DNA from: Hermodice carunculata | Taxonomy: Eukaryota; Annelida; Polychaeta; Eunicida; Amphinomidae | Reading direction: 5' to 3' | NCBI GenBank assembly: GCA_964020975.1 | Contig: OZ026619.1 | Coordinates: 80,875,832 to 80,939,831, forward strand | DNA length: 64,000 nt | In this document: positions 46,346 through 59,767 of the stretch, piece after piece | How positions within the stretch are numbered: position 1 is the first letter of the stretch | How the letters are laid out: each line of letters opens with the position of its first letter | Notes under the pieces: generated by a model | Seen by the model: only the letters and a program-made list of their open reading frames with translations | Told to the model about the DNA's origin: nothing | Databases searched by the model: none | Translations under genes and position numbers: made by a program

Positions 46346-49300
46346 CTCCCCATAAGCTAACCTGTCCCTATCTAACCTATATTCATATGGAATTACTATT
46401 GTCCATGTTGCACAGGTTCCTCTGTAAAATTTTGACATAGGCTGTATCAGCCCAAATAAATTAAAGGGTCTGCAGCGGGTAACTACTCAACATGTTTCGG
46501 AGCCTGTAACACACCAAGTTCAACATGAGCACTGACCAGTCACAAATTTGGCCAGAGGGACAGAAGGTGCCAGGTGTTTTGGCATAAAGGTACTTCTGCT
46601 GCTGATCATACAACATTGATGAGAAAACATCCTAAATCAGCCATACTTACATACACAAAATCGAGCTTAAAGTGTCATCACTATCAGATCCAGACATGAA
46701 AGATTCTGGTTTTGTCAATAACAACCACAATCTATCTTCATCAATGACTTTGTTCACTTAAGTTTGACTGAGTTGCCCATTTCCGGGTGGAATAACTCTA
46801 AATCAGCCTGAAAAATTATGAGACTGAGTGGATTTTTTAAAAATTACTTCTTTCTTAACCTAAGCAAAATATTTTTACACTGCAAAGGACCAATTGCCAC
46901 CATGACTATTGTTTTGAACAACAGTCTTCACAGTGAACTGTGCAAAGTACAAAAACATTGCAAAAAACAGTTGACTAAATAATGATCTAGTACTTGATGA
47001 AATGTTAGATTACCAATATGTGGACAACAGATTGACCTTCTGGTTGCAAACAGCCCCAACATAACCACAATGATAACCTGGGGTCCATGTATTTTCAGTG
47101 AGCTATTTACCTAAGGAAGCTACTTCTAACCATTACTGTTCATAATTTCACCTTACAGTTCGAAAACTGCCACCACTGTAGGCTATCCATAAGGAACTGG
47201 TCCTGTGATTGAAAAAAAAAAAAACGTTCAGTTTAAAAACAAAATTTCAATTGGAAAAAAACAAACAAATAGACATTTAAACATGTTGTGATTAAGCAAC
47301 AAGACTTGTGCTCTGAAGTAACTAAATCCCTTGAGCTCCAAAGGATTACCTGTACTCAGCCCAAGCATCTGATTCAATGAAGGCATCCTCAGTAACTGTT
47401 AATGACCTATCATAATACTACTGTGCATAATTACCACCATGGAACAAAAGCGTTTGACAGAATGTCAGGCCATTGTGTATGTTTTTTCCCTCGTCAGACT
47501 TGCAATGAATGGCTGCGCTATCCTTCCTGCAACTGCACCAAGTGGTTACCTGGAGCACTTGGCAATCATAACTATCGCTGTTACCGACTTTGTACAGATT
47601 TGTCCATCAGCTCAATGGACCATAAAAAGCAGTAGATCGAAACTATTAAGTAATCACTGCACTGGCTTCAGTAATTACCCCTACCAGCTAAATGATGCTC
47701 TCTTCATTTTTCTGTTTTGCATCAACGGCTCACTGATATGCTTTTTTAGCTTTTCCAATATTAATTACCACACTGCAAATAGATAGCCCAAAAAGGGGAC
47801 CTTTATTTCATTCACTGTGCATTGTTGTGCTACACACGCAGTGCTCTCTATACTAAGTGCACAGAAAGTCACTAGGCAGCTCTAGGCCGTTTCACGATAC
47901 AATTATAATGGCTTGATCGAAACCTTTTGATGTATTCCTCGCACCTTTGATTATCAGACAAAATTAACAAAATTATTTGCTGGTGACAATATACCCTTTG
48001 GAAGCACTTTGATGCTAGTTTTATGCCCATTACCGCTTTTCCTGACAGAGATCCTGCCTGAACGAATCACTTGAGTGGTGCAATAGCCACACACAGTGTA
48101 GCATTGCCCATTTTGCAATATCACAGTCTGTGAGCATGTGCTGATACATTCTTCTGATCACACTAACTTTTCAGCCACATCACTTGTCTTAGATAAATTT
48201 ATAAGGAAAACTGGACAATGGCAGTCATATGTATAATGACTTAACGAAACTTACCCAGTCCTGTCTGAATCACAAATTTACTTGATTTTTACCTCAGTTG
48301 ACTTATCTGTCAACTGAAGTTATGTGGTGGGGCTTTGTCCGTCATCTGTCGGTTATCCACAATTAACTTTTTCTCACTTAAAACTTGTTATACAAAGATG
48401 GAAAGCTGCCTCATCCTTCTATTTAAAATGAAGCAATAATCTTCAGTAATGTTTATAAACATATTGTACAGTTTTTGGAATTACAAAATTGGAGTAGTTT
48501 CTGTATGTAATTTAATGTCATATCTGCATTGCCCCAACTGTTGAAACCTTTGGTCTATTTTACTTCTTTCATAATGCCGATGAAAAAGTGAAGACAATAA
48601 TTAGACCAATGTCTCAGCATGTGTAATACTAAATAGATACTATTACACAGGCAATCAAGCAACAGCATTTCATACCCTGCTGAACTGAAAGCCAACAAGT
48701 ACATAACAGCAAATTAATAGTTTCCTTTCTTTTATAATTCAGGTCTTCTATAGTAACTGTGAAGTAGCTCTTTCCAAGCATGTACATAAATCATTGCCGA
48801 ACTCCCTCTGCAATACTGTATTCCCTAGTTACATTCAATATGGAAAAAGATTAAAGTGAAACAACAGACCATTTTTGTGTTGTTGCATGATTTATATCAA
48901 TTTTCACACTTTACTACTAGGCCTTTCCTGACCCTACAAACTCTCACAGGTTCAAACTGTTTGTCCTTTTTTTGGGCAAGTGTAAATATAATTAAGTGGA
49001 AATCTTCAACACTCTTTTCAGTGTCTCCCCTCACCACCTTAATCTATTTCCACTGGAAAACCTGACAAATGTGTTCACAATATTAGAACACAAGGTAGCA
49101 AGGATGTTGCCGTTTGACTTGGATACCATTTCTAACACAGAGTCTACTCTGCCTTGGAGCCTAAGAACATACGAGAAACAGATATGTTCAAACTCACGGT
49201 TTGTGTTTGTTGAAATCAGCAGAGTGAGTGAGTGACTGAGTGAGGGAGGGAGAGAGAGAGGAAGAGAGACAGAGATAGAGAAACAAAGAGAGTTTTGATT

Positions 49301-51172
49301 ATAATCTTCTGTTTGTTACTCCAAAAAGCACATTTTAGTTTGTATTAAATTGAAAACCAGTGTGTATTTTACATGAACATACCTTCAGTTTGTGCTGATC
49401 TGAAAGATTAAGATTCAAATTTCCATCTATATTATACAATAATAATTCTTTGAAAAGGTAGGGACCACTCTAACCATTGGCAAATGAGCCAAATGCGATT
49501 AATGTTTCTTGAATTTGGCTAAATAAATGTGTAAATGGCAATAATATTTTGAAATAAATTGTTGCTGGGTTACAACACAATCTTTGTTACACCAAAACAT
49601 GTGTACTTTCAATTTTGGCAACAAAGGCAGAACAGCAGTATTTCATGTGACATGTCTTTCTTCGTAATTTCATGTTTGATGTGATATAAAATTGGGGTTT
49701 TCATTTGTTTTGTTTGTTTGTTTTCTTTTCTGTCTTGTGATGGTACAAACTCCCATCTAACACGTGTTAACAGGGATCCAAATAACACTCCTTCAGCCCA
49801 GAACTGGCAGTTTTCTGGCAGGGCTGTCAATTTGTGAAATCCAGCAGTCCTATGGACTGACTGGACTTACCAGGAAATATTTTGGCACAAGATTGGGTCA
49901 GATAAGTATGTTAACTGTGCAAGATATCATCAGTGTTTAAATGTTCAGCATTTTCAGTTTTGTCCAGAAATATATATCTAACATAGGCATGGACAATGTC
50001 ATTTCATTTAGGCTTTTACACAACACAAGGTCATAAATTCATTGACCAGACAGGACTGATCTGAGCATGAAGGACTGACGAGTACATGTACCTGAAAGTG
50101 TCAGTCCTGTGGACTGGAAGACCATCTTATTTTAATCCCTGGTTAGGGAAATGACAAAATTATGAAATCTACATTAAATCAATCATCAACAGGTAAACTG
50201 ACAAATACCACTTTTATTCTTCTTCCAAACCAATCTTCCAATGTTTGACACTCAGTATATCACTGTTGTTTTTACCATTCTTCAAGTATTCATAGGTTGA
50301 AAATGTCAAATTCAAAACAAATTAAATTTGTGAAGCATAGTATCAAAAATATGTCTATAAAACAGGATTAAGCTGTTCAGAGATGGACCCAGCCTGACTA
50401 CAGCAAACTACTGAAAGGTACAAGGATTTGGCAGCCATTTTTCCAAGGTCAAAAAGTGAGACAACATGGACACGGGACACCAATACTAAGGAGACCACAG
50501 CAAATGAAATAAGCTCAAAGTGTGCTTAGTTTTCTATCTCCAGCGAAAAGAGTGCCTAATTTGGCTGTTGGAAATTTTTTTTCCCCAACTGGGAGTAAGT
50601 ATGCATTTTCTGACACTTTCCCTCTGTCAATGATGATGTTTCATTTTCCTAAATGTATCACCATTGCACCTTTGTCCACAGCTTTCAGAATACATGAACT
50701 GTCATGTGACAATCTGAATAATGGCTCCTTTCAATCTAACTTGTTAGTTTTCAGCACTGGAGGTGGTCCGATTCTGTTTGTGCTAGTACTTGGCATTTAC
50801 AGAGAAATGACGTAAACACAATCTTACTATATTTCTTCTTCAGATATAACTTGTTTACAAAAACCATTTTCCCTGTTAACCACACCATTAATCATATATG
50901 TCAGCTGCTGATGGAAAACATCTGTCTCATACACAAGCAGTGAAATTACCTCACAATCACATTGTCTTGATACATCCTGTTTACAACATATATCCCAAAT
51001 TGACCAATTTGAACTGAAAGAAAGGTCATCTTTAATGCTTCTCTGTGTTTACAATATTAATGTTGTAACTTATACACTTTTTATCAATTGATGAAAAATC
51101 TTGCTCTGATGCAGTCCTTGTATCAAGTGCCTGGTCGTGTACAATGCCATGTCCAGCCCCTATCAAATAATG
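46346..51172. other. Gene-free stretch, no clear feature
   Basis: About 4.8 kb with only short simple repeats (GAGAGA-rich tract at about 49230-49290, A12 near 47213). No MITE ends, core repeats or exon-like segments recognised on either strand. Probably single-copy intronic DNA of TRAP1. Confidence 0.4.
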
Positions 51173-51517
51173 TTAACTCCACCCCATACCAGTTCTTTTG
51201 TGTGTGTGTGTGTCTGTCTGTCTGTGCAGTAAGAATGAAAAGATTATTACCTTTTCAAATTTTTCATAAAAATATCTTTCATTCATGTACCAACATGCTG
51301 CCATGTCATGCCATGCCATGTATAACAATACATACATGTATGTATTGTTATTGATGTGTCAAATAAATGTCAGCTGAGTCTGAGTCAAAAGTAAGTGGTG
51401 CTCATGTCATGCTCTAGCTACCATAAATACTGCCTGATCAGTCCTGATCCAGCTGCTGCAGAGTTGGACAGTAAGCAATGACCGAGACCATACCTATCTT
51501 GGTATGCAATGGGTTAA
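51173..51517. mobile_element. piggyBac-like MITE, family D
   Basis: TTAACTCCACCCCATACCAG at left, TTGGTATGCAATGGGTTAA at right. The middle has TCTTTCATTCATGTACCAAC and a perfect 30-bp palindrome (51322-51351, core ACATACATGTATGT). Contains a TG/TCTG microsatellite. Confidence 0.6.
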
Positions 51518-51717
51518 TTTTTGTTGACACTGATGGTTGTCAATACAGCATTTGTTTCTATCTATGGTAATTTGCAAATGGAATACAAAGGTTAGTACTT
51601 CTGTAGTGCTGACTGAAACACTACATGTATTTATGTCCAGTCACTTGCAACATGCCCATCTCACTTCTAAACGACATTCTTAGCTATGTGTTGCCAGTGT
51701 TACAACTGTGTGTCTCA

Positions 51718-51909
<192 letters not shown>

Positions 51910-52271
51910 TGTGCATGTTCTGCACATATGAAGTTTACAAAATGTTAATTAAAACTATGTACTTTTTGTCCAAAAAAAAAAGAAAAGAAAAAAAAACCCT
52001 CCATCCTCTATTTGAACCTAAAAATGCATCAAAGACAAATTGATCAAATTCTTTGTTTTTCTTCCCCTTTTCTACAAGCACACAAACCACACACCACGGG
52101 TAGCATGGGTCCATGCTGATGTACACTTTAAATGATGAAATAAAACCAAGTGATTACAAAAACCTTGCTTCTCCTGTGACGCAACCTAAGAAACTACAAG
52201 GGAGAAATGTTTGTGTTATGACTACCAATTCTGTCATAGCCAATTACAACATACAGTGGAAAGTTGTCATT

Positions 52272-52453
52272 TTAACCCTTAAAGTGCCGATTTAAGACTG
52301 AGGAAAGCTGTTCACTAAGACTACTTTTTGCTTTAGACTAGGCTTGCTGGTGTTGGAATGCAAGGTATATGAGGAATTTGAATCTTTTAACCATTACATG
52401 TTTCATGCTAATGAGAAAAAGACTTTAGCCATGATTGGTGCTTTCAGGGTTAA
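52272..52453. mobile_element. piggyBac-like MITE, family C
   Basis: TTAACCCTTAAAGTGCCGAT at left, GGTGCTTTCAGGGTTAA at right. It retains one hairpin arm (GAGGAAAGCTGTTCAC) and shares GAGGAATTTGAATCTTTTAA with the copy at 8597 (opposite orientation). Confidence 0.75.
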
Positions 52454-52979
52454 AATGATGGACAGTGTTGTATCAGGGGAGGGTGCACTGCAAAGTCTTC
52501 TGTACTCTTTCATAAATGGTGTAAAATATTGAACCACTGATGATCCTTTTACCATCTGAGGGTTAAGATACTCTCAAATTTTTCACTCTTTCCTCATAAA
52601 ATGAAGAAAACTGATTGGAGCTGGAAAAGATTTATAGCCAAAAGTACACAAACCCACCAGTTAGGAATATCTTGCATGTAAACAACACAAAATTGCTTGC
52701 ACATGAAATGCTTATCTGTGAAACGCCAAAAACATAACTCACTCTTCATGCTTACATAAAATCAGGTGCCCAGTCCAGTAAGATGCATGTTTCATTGGAC
52801 AACAGTAAACACATACATTCACATGTGATGCACAGTGAAAGTGAAAGTATCCTTGGGACTCTCCAAAACTGTATACAATATATCTACTGCAAGTGCAACC
52901 AGGTTGACTGCAATGTTCAGCCAACTGTATCAAGTGCTTGTATCCCATGCAAAAATTTGTAGGAATTCAAAACTCTTAC

Positions 52980-53168
52980 CTTTCCCCCTCTCAGTGTCCT
53001 TGATGATGGAATGGTACTCTTCTTTTTCCTCCTCCTGAATATCAGTAGTCTCCTGAGCAGTGGAGAACCAGTGATATCTGGATGTATGTAAAAGTCTAGA
53101 AGACACTCTCAATGGACTGGCACTGCTTGATTTTGTCGCACACTTGTTTGAACAGCTGTACACAGATG
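52980..53168 (-). CDS. TRAP1: TRAP1 coding exon 2 (presequence end and mature N-terminus)
   Basis: 189 nt between the acceptor TTTCTTTCATTGTAG and the donor AAAG|GTAAGAG. It enters at codon position 2, exactly as exon 1 requires, and leaves after one base of a Gly codon. It encodes SSSASPLRVSSRLLHTSRYH, then FSTAQETTDIQEEEKEEYHS, then IIKDTERGK. Predicted cleavage just before STAQ by analogy with human TRAP1. The strong acidic run follows the cleavage point. Confidence 0.75.
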
Positions 53169-55949
53169 CTACAATGAAAGAAACAAATTGTTTCTTTATA
53201 TGTTGCAGTGTGCAAGCAAATTCAGTGACAGTTAATGCAGCACCCAGTGTACAAGGCAAACATTTTTTTTTTCAATCTTATAAAAATTCATCCGACTATT
53301 TACATGTACATCATGTATCTGCTAAATTGCATGTAAAATACATGTACAAACACTTCCATTTTAGACACACAAAACACTTTTCCAATATGTAGTTCCACAT
53401 CAGTATCTGCTGTATGTAGCTACTGTTGTGACAGGTCACCTGCTCTTCATGGCCACATTTTTCTTGCCTACGATAGTCAACTTCTTTGTTAAATTACCTG
53501 CTGTGACAGATTGCCTGCTGTATATGGCCACCTTTTTTGGTGGCAGAAAGAGTGGCCGCATACAGCATGTGCTACTGTGTTTGTAAGATCATTGCCCCGG
53601 ACTACTGGAAGTGAGTTTTTTCAGAGTCATAAACCACATATTTGGATGACCAAAAGAACCAATGCCTTGAAAATGAAAGATAAGGTTCACATTTCAATCT
53701 CTGCAATTTAATGATTCACGCACCTTTCTTTCACAGCTACACAGTTTTGACTCAAAGACTTTAACCACTCATTCACTTCCTACCACATGTAATTGATACT
53801 ACATCAACTTAATACAGACTCGAAGTCAGTCCTGTGACATGAAAGTACCTACCATATGCTAACACCTAAAGACCTATAAATACACTCAATGTTGTATTAC
53901 ATATAATGTGTGTGTGTTGCGTACAAACATGCATTGTAATATAGCCTACGCATGTATAACTTTTTCTCTCAAGTTAGTTCCCATGATCATCTTGCCTGCA
54001 TTGCAGCTTTTCACAACTAGACTTTAAAACAACATGGTGGAAGGTTGGCAGTAACCAACATACACCTGGAGGCTACTAAGCAGGCATGAGATCACCATGT
54101 TTTAAGACAAATATTAAAGCCACTTCCTCTCCTACTCCAGCCTCTGCTCACCCACCCCCACCCCCACAACAACAATTACAGTGGTACCTCTTTTGAGAGA
54201 CCACCCCTAAAGCGAGTCAAAATGTGGTCTCTCAAAACAGGTGGTCTTTCATTTGAGGTACAACATTATAGAAAAGATAGCGCAGTGTTCTGAGAGAGCG
54301 GTCTTAAAAACATATTTGGTCTCTCATTAGAGGGGTCTCTCAACAGAGAGTCCACTGTACTTGGAAGCTTAAAGATCAGAATAGCCATACATGAACTGAT
54401 TCATCATGTCATTTAGTCCTGGTATAGTTCTTCATCCCATGATCAATGTAAACTGATCATCTCATTCACTTCATGCTTCAGTATAAGACATTCACGGACA
54501 CACAAAACAGTGGGTCTTAAAGAGTACTGAACATTTGTATGAAATTAATGCGCACATTGACCAGTTTCTATGAATTTTAAGTGTATTTTTGTGCAATGGA
54601 AATGAATGTCTTAATGTTTTGCACGTTATATGCTGATACAAATATGTTTTAGTCTCTCCTTGTAATTTTCAAATTGGTCTTTCAATCTGTGTGAAAAATA
54701 ACTTCACATCAGGTAGATACATGTATATGTATTGGGTATTGACATCTTTTTATTCCACTTGAAATAAAATTTATCTTACCTTTTTTTAGCTTACCCCTAT
54801 GTTTGTGATGCAAAGCATACCATTTTCCACACTTCATTGCCATACTTACAGGCATCTACATATATTTTAACATTGTGGTTGTGCACTTTATAGCACGATT
54901 TTCAAAACAGAGACATGAGTGCATTTTTATCTGCTTACAAGACTCTCTGCTTCTCCTCACTTTAACAAAATGGATTAAAAGTCTATTGCTGAAACATATA
55001 TTTCATCTTCCTTCTACCTGCTGTTTTACTTTAAAATATGTATGTCTGAACTATCTTCCAGCATGTGACCTTTCCAGTAGGATGGGATGGGTGTATGGTG
55101 GGGGTGAGAGGCATAGGCTACAAGCCTACAGACCTGCACACTGCAGCATTGGCAGAACACTGAGAATTCTGATAATATACCTCCTACGAACTTTATGTCA
55201 GTGCTGAGCACTTTACTGGAAAAACGACTGACTTATTCAAATGAGCAAGTGGTTCAGTGTTATCAAATGTCAGGTCCATGATTCACATGAAAGTATTTTA
55301 AGAATATTTTCAAAAACAAACAAAAACAAGTTGTTAGTGTTGTTGTGCAAATGCAATAACCAGGGACACTGTCAATAAATAAAAACAAAATCAATGGTGA
55401 AGATCCTGGTGACAACCATAAAGTAAATGTGTTCATATGACATATCATGGAATGAAGCAATCCTCGTGAATGATTGTCAGCAAGATATAAACATTGCCTG
55501 GGGTCAGCCAAGGGAATAGTCATAAAAATTATGATCCCAGGCACTGTCTGCAACTCTTTCATTATTGCATGTAACCATAACAACGAAGGGACGATTGATT
55601 TAGCTTACACAATTCTTGGAAACTCTATAATGTACGAGTGTCAAGGCTCTGAAATACTATGGAGCTTTAATTTGTGGATGGTGGTCAGCACTAATTTGAG
55701 CAGACGACTAAACTGCGCCAGTTTCGTCAGTTCACGGCGAGAGCACACGTGTGCAAATATTATGGCCATCGTCAGGGAAAAAACGCAAAACTGAACGTTA
55801 CGGCCAGTCCAATTACCTGAGTGCAACATCCTACATTGTTTCCAGACATCTTTGTGTATTTTTCTACCATTTACACGGCAATCAATATGAAAGATATACC
55901 GCAATAATGTGTTTTTGCCGAGCACCTGCGACCTCAAGGAGGCAGCCAT
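52980..55949 (-). CDS. TRAP1: TRAP1, mitochondrial HSP90 chaperone, 5' part (exons 1-2)
   Basis: TRAP1 is the mitochondrial-matrix HSP90, an ATP-dependent chaperone. The supported model joins 55949-55817 and 53168-52980 on the minus strand: 107 residues, then phase 1 into an exon not found here. The first 44 residues are basic and lack acidic residues until late, as a matrix-targeting presequence should. Residues 72-107 contain RLLHTSRYHWFSTAQ and EEYHSIIKDTERGK, aligning from memory with the human RLFSTQ...EEPLHSIISSTE region where the transit peptide is removed. The ATPase, middle and C-terminal domains would lie in later exons to the left. The name rests on this short N-terminal stretch, so a search is needed to be certain; exon structure itself is well supported. 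Confidence 0.7.
53401..53578. mobile_element. Degraded TA-flanked MITE (TATGTGGCCAC type) in TRAP1 intron 1
   Basis: CAGTATCTGCTGTATGTAGC at left and GCATACAGCATGTGCTACTG at right are complementary. The middle has TGACAGGTCACCTGCT and ATATGGCCACCTTTTTTGG. Confidence 0.6.
54179..54357. mobile_element. pogo/Tigger-like MITE (CAGTGGTACC family), intact copy in TRAP1 intron 1
   Basis: 179 bp flanked by TA; same length as 7438-7616 and about 95% identical by eye, including the internal AGATAGCGCAGTGTTCTGAG. The right end has diverged to CAACAGAGAGTCCACTG. Confidence 0.85.
55817..55949 (-). CDS. TRAP1: TRAP1 coding exon 1 (presequence)
   Basis: ATG at 55949-55947 has a good context (A at -3, G at +4). 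It encodes 44 codons plus one base, beginning MAASLRSQVLGKNTLLRYIF and ending CRMLHS. The donor TCAG|GTAATT follows at 55816. The sequence is positively charged and Ser/Leu-rich, as in mitochondrial targeting signals. The open frame continues past the donor but loses protein character. Confidence 0.7.
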
Positions 55950-56200
55950 GTTTTCTTCAGTCTCGTTTTGAGAAGCAATTCAGCAATCAATTAAGAAGCG
56001 TCCTCTGGCGTGAGATTTCAACCACGACCAGAACTTCGACGCGAATGAGTTTGTGGGTGAGTGGCTTTACTGGTTGTACGAAAAAAAAAACCAACTTAAT
56101 ATCCCTGTAAATATCATAAACTGAAAATCGACGGACCAGGTAAACATCATTAACAATTACCGTATGAAGTAAGTCAGCAATTGAGTTGCCAGCATTTGAT
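55950..56200 (-). promoter_or_regulatory. TRAP1: Probable TRAP1 promoter / 5' leader
   Basis: The region upstream of the TRAP1 ATG on the minus strand is richer in CG than its flanks (AAGCGTCC, CTGGCGTG, TTCGACGCGAATG). No TATA box is obvious. The start site cannot be placed from sequence alone. Confidence 0.35.
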
Positions 56201-56270
56201 CAAGGATTTGTATCAAACACTTCAACGGATATTAGGTCTACATGATCTGATCATGTGAATCTAATCGCGC

Positions 56271-57744
<1,474 letters not shown>

Positions 57745-57823
<79 letters not shown>
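57745..57823. repeat. (AAT)n microsatellite with AAC tail
   Basis: About 25 trinucleotides ending in AACAACAACAA. Confidence 0.97.
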
Positions 57824-57826
<3 letters not shown>

Positions 57827-58430
57827 CAACAATTTCACTGTTTATTCGTAAAATTAATTTGAAAGACCCACACACATAAGCATCTTGACATCATGAGGAT
57901 GTCAAAAAGACGCTCACACAGACGCAAACGTATTTGAGAAAAAGGCAGCATTCCCAGTGACAATACTCTCGTAAACATCTTCTACTAATACTATGAACTA
58001 GTGTGTGTGTGTGTGTGTGTTGGAATACGCACATACTACACTGCGTTACTGACAGTCTAGCGCAATATATCGCAAACACTCTTTCCTATTATCTTTAATT
58101 GAGCGTATTTATCATAATTTTGTCTCCATTGACACAATAAATAAATTATTTATACAATATGATTATTAAGATTCTTATGGGCCTGGCCTACCAAATTATA
58201 TAGAATGGGGTTGAGTCAGATGGTGCGCCGCTGATACTGTGCGTGATTTAAAAGGGGAACAGAATTTATCAACCTCACTAACACGAAATTCAAGGAGACA
58301 CCGTGTAAAATACTGGGTCCCAGCCTGGAAAGAAAGCATGGGGTGTCACCCCTGATTGCGGTCTCTATGAAAATTATCTATCAGTTTAATGATAGTAATT
58401 AATCACACTCAGATTACTTGTGGGTTTTCT
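57824..58430. other. Intergenic stretch upstream of MAML
   Basis: Contains a (GT)10 run at about 58001-58020; nothing else recognised. Confidence 0.45.
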
Positions 58431-58577
58431 ATTTATTACTCATTTATATACCATGCCTCAAATTTCCGGTCATTCTCGGTTTCATCCGGGGTGCCGCTTC
58501 CTCGACTTTTCTCAGGCATGCTGCCGCGGCGTATCGCTTCCCGCGTTCTGTTGGAATATTTCTGGGCAAAAATACAT
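58431..58577 (+). promoter_or_regulatory. CpG-rich MAML promoter / first exon region
   Basis: A CG-dense run (TTTCATCCGGGGTGCCGCTT, CTGCCGCGGCGTATCGC, E2F-like TTCCCGCG) ends at a consensus splice donor CAT|GTAAGT at 58578. The density contrasts with flanking AT-rich DNA and fits a 5' exon or core promoter of the plus-strand gene that follows. The start site is not visible. Confidence 0.45.
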
Positions 58578-59379
58578 GTAAGTACCTAACCAGTCTCATC
58601 ATTGTGTTTATATTTCTCGCATGTGCAGAGCTAATGCATAGATAATTTGTTCGAAGTTAGTGTTTATGTTTGTGACTGTATAGTGTAATAGCCTACACAT
58701 GCTGTGCTGTGTATCTGTATCGAGTCGCTGGTGCACCTCTCCCTGCGGTACAAAAAATAGCCGGGAAATCACTCGGCCGGCTGCTGACGACTCTCCAGTA
58801 AATGAAGTTTTCCTATTTTGTCCACTGAGTGGCGTGCAAGTATGGTTTACGCTTTGCACTCAAACATACAGGAGGTCGTAGCACCTTTGTGGGTTCCCTG
58901 TTCTGTCGCGTCCCACATCGCCATAGGGTTTATTCTCCAATCCAGCCCACTTCCTTTCTATTTTCCCGGGAACGACGGCATAGGAAACTTTCAAACCACA
59001 TAAATACGAATATATGACATTGCATAGATTAGTCATAATTTGATTCACTTGCATGTGGGCAAGATCTTTGGATTTGTGGAGGTAATAACGTTGGTCTTTC
59101 CCACTTTGTGTACTACATAACCTGTCACCCCTCCTGCAAGTAGGCTGACCCTGTTTTCACTTATCAAAGAGTACAGTGAAATATCAATCCGCTTTTAAGT
59201 GTATTGCACATGAAAAGTTGTTGAGACATGGATAACTAAGAGCTGGATTGTTTCTGCAGATTCTCGACGAGGAGGATGTACCACTAGCAAAGACGTGCGG
59301 ATGTGGTGAGGGGAAGGCGGCCTGCGTCTGGGCACAGGCCGTGGACGGACTTAGCACTTGTCGCGTGCCTATCGGGTAA
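58518..59379 (+). CDS. Spliced upstream ORF / small protein, 59 codons
   Basis: ATG at 58518 opens 20 codons (MLPRRIASRVLLEYFWAKIH) ending exactly at the donor GTAAGT (58578). The acceptor TTTCTGCAG ends at 59259, and the downstream exon continues in the same phase for 39 codons (ILDEEDVPLAKTCGCG, KAACVWAQAVDGLSTC, RVPIG) to TAA at 59377-59379. The second exon is also the one carrying the MAML start at 59513, so the simplest reading is an upstream ORF in the MAML leader that ends 133 bases before the MAML ATG. It could instead be an independent microprotein. I recognise no homologue. The splice sites look real; translation is unproven. Confidence 0.45.
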
Positions 59380-59512
59380 CAAGCGGGGAAGTGAGAAGTC
59401 ATTGTTGTGTGGCCTTTCATGTGTTGTGTTCCAGGAGCCCAAAATCAGCGTCCCGCACTGTCGTATTGCTGGAGTAGAGTTAAATACCACCATAGTGCAT
59501 CTACCGAATAGC

Positions 59513-59767
59513 ATGGGGGATTTCTTGTCCCCCCAAAAGAGGGATGTGGTTGAACGTCTGCGCCGGAGAATTGACGAATATCGGCGGCACCACGGCCAAT
59601 GTGTAGGGCAGTACCAGCCAACGGTGAATGGGTTGTACGAACAACACAGGCAAGACACACTTCTCCTGCACCAACGATGGTTGGAAAGTAGAGCCAAGAA
59701 GGCAGCCAAACACACCAAAACAGCAAAGGACTCGAGCCAGTCAGAACCCCGAAACCATATCCTTACG
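59513..59767 (+). CDS. MAML: MAML coding exon 1: Notch-CSL binding helix
   Basis: 85 codons ending phase 0 at the donor ACG|GTAAGT. The segment VVERLRRRIDEYRRHHGQC, then LYEQHRQDTLLLHQRWLESR and AKKAAKHTK, closely follows the vertebrate MAML N-terminus (VMERLRRRIELCRRHHSTC ... LHQR). Conserved features are the Arg-rich first half of the kinked helix, the HH pair, LHQR, and the basic AKKAAKH tail. A short N-terminal lead (MGDFLSPQKRD) replaces the longer vertebrate one. Confidence 0.93.

Larger units (their letters stand above)
53169..55816 (-). other. TRAP1: TRAP1 intron 1
   Basis: 2,648 bp with donor GTAATT (55816 side) and acceptor ATTGTAG (53169 side), phase 1. Apart from the two MITEs at 53401 and 54179 nothing else is recognised. 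Confidence 0.6.

Noticed and set aside
55641-55816. Extension of TRAP1 exon 1 past the donor
   Set aside because: The frame stays open but loses presequence character, while the phase-matched exon 2 argues for splicing at 55817.
56039-56108. Plus-strand short exon ATGAGTTTGTGG|GTGAGT opposite the TRAP1 promoter
   Set aside because: Only four codons before a donor-like site and no partner exon found; likely chance.
59303-59512. 70-residue N-terminal extension of MAML
   Set aside because: The upstream in-frame codon at 59303 is GTG, not ATG; the first in-frame ATG at 59513 has a strong context and matches the family start.
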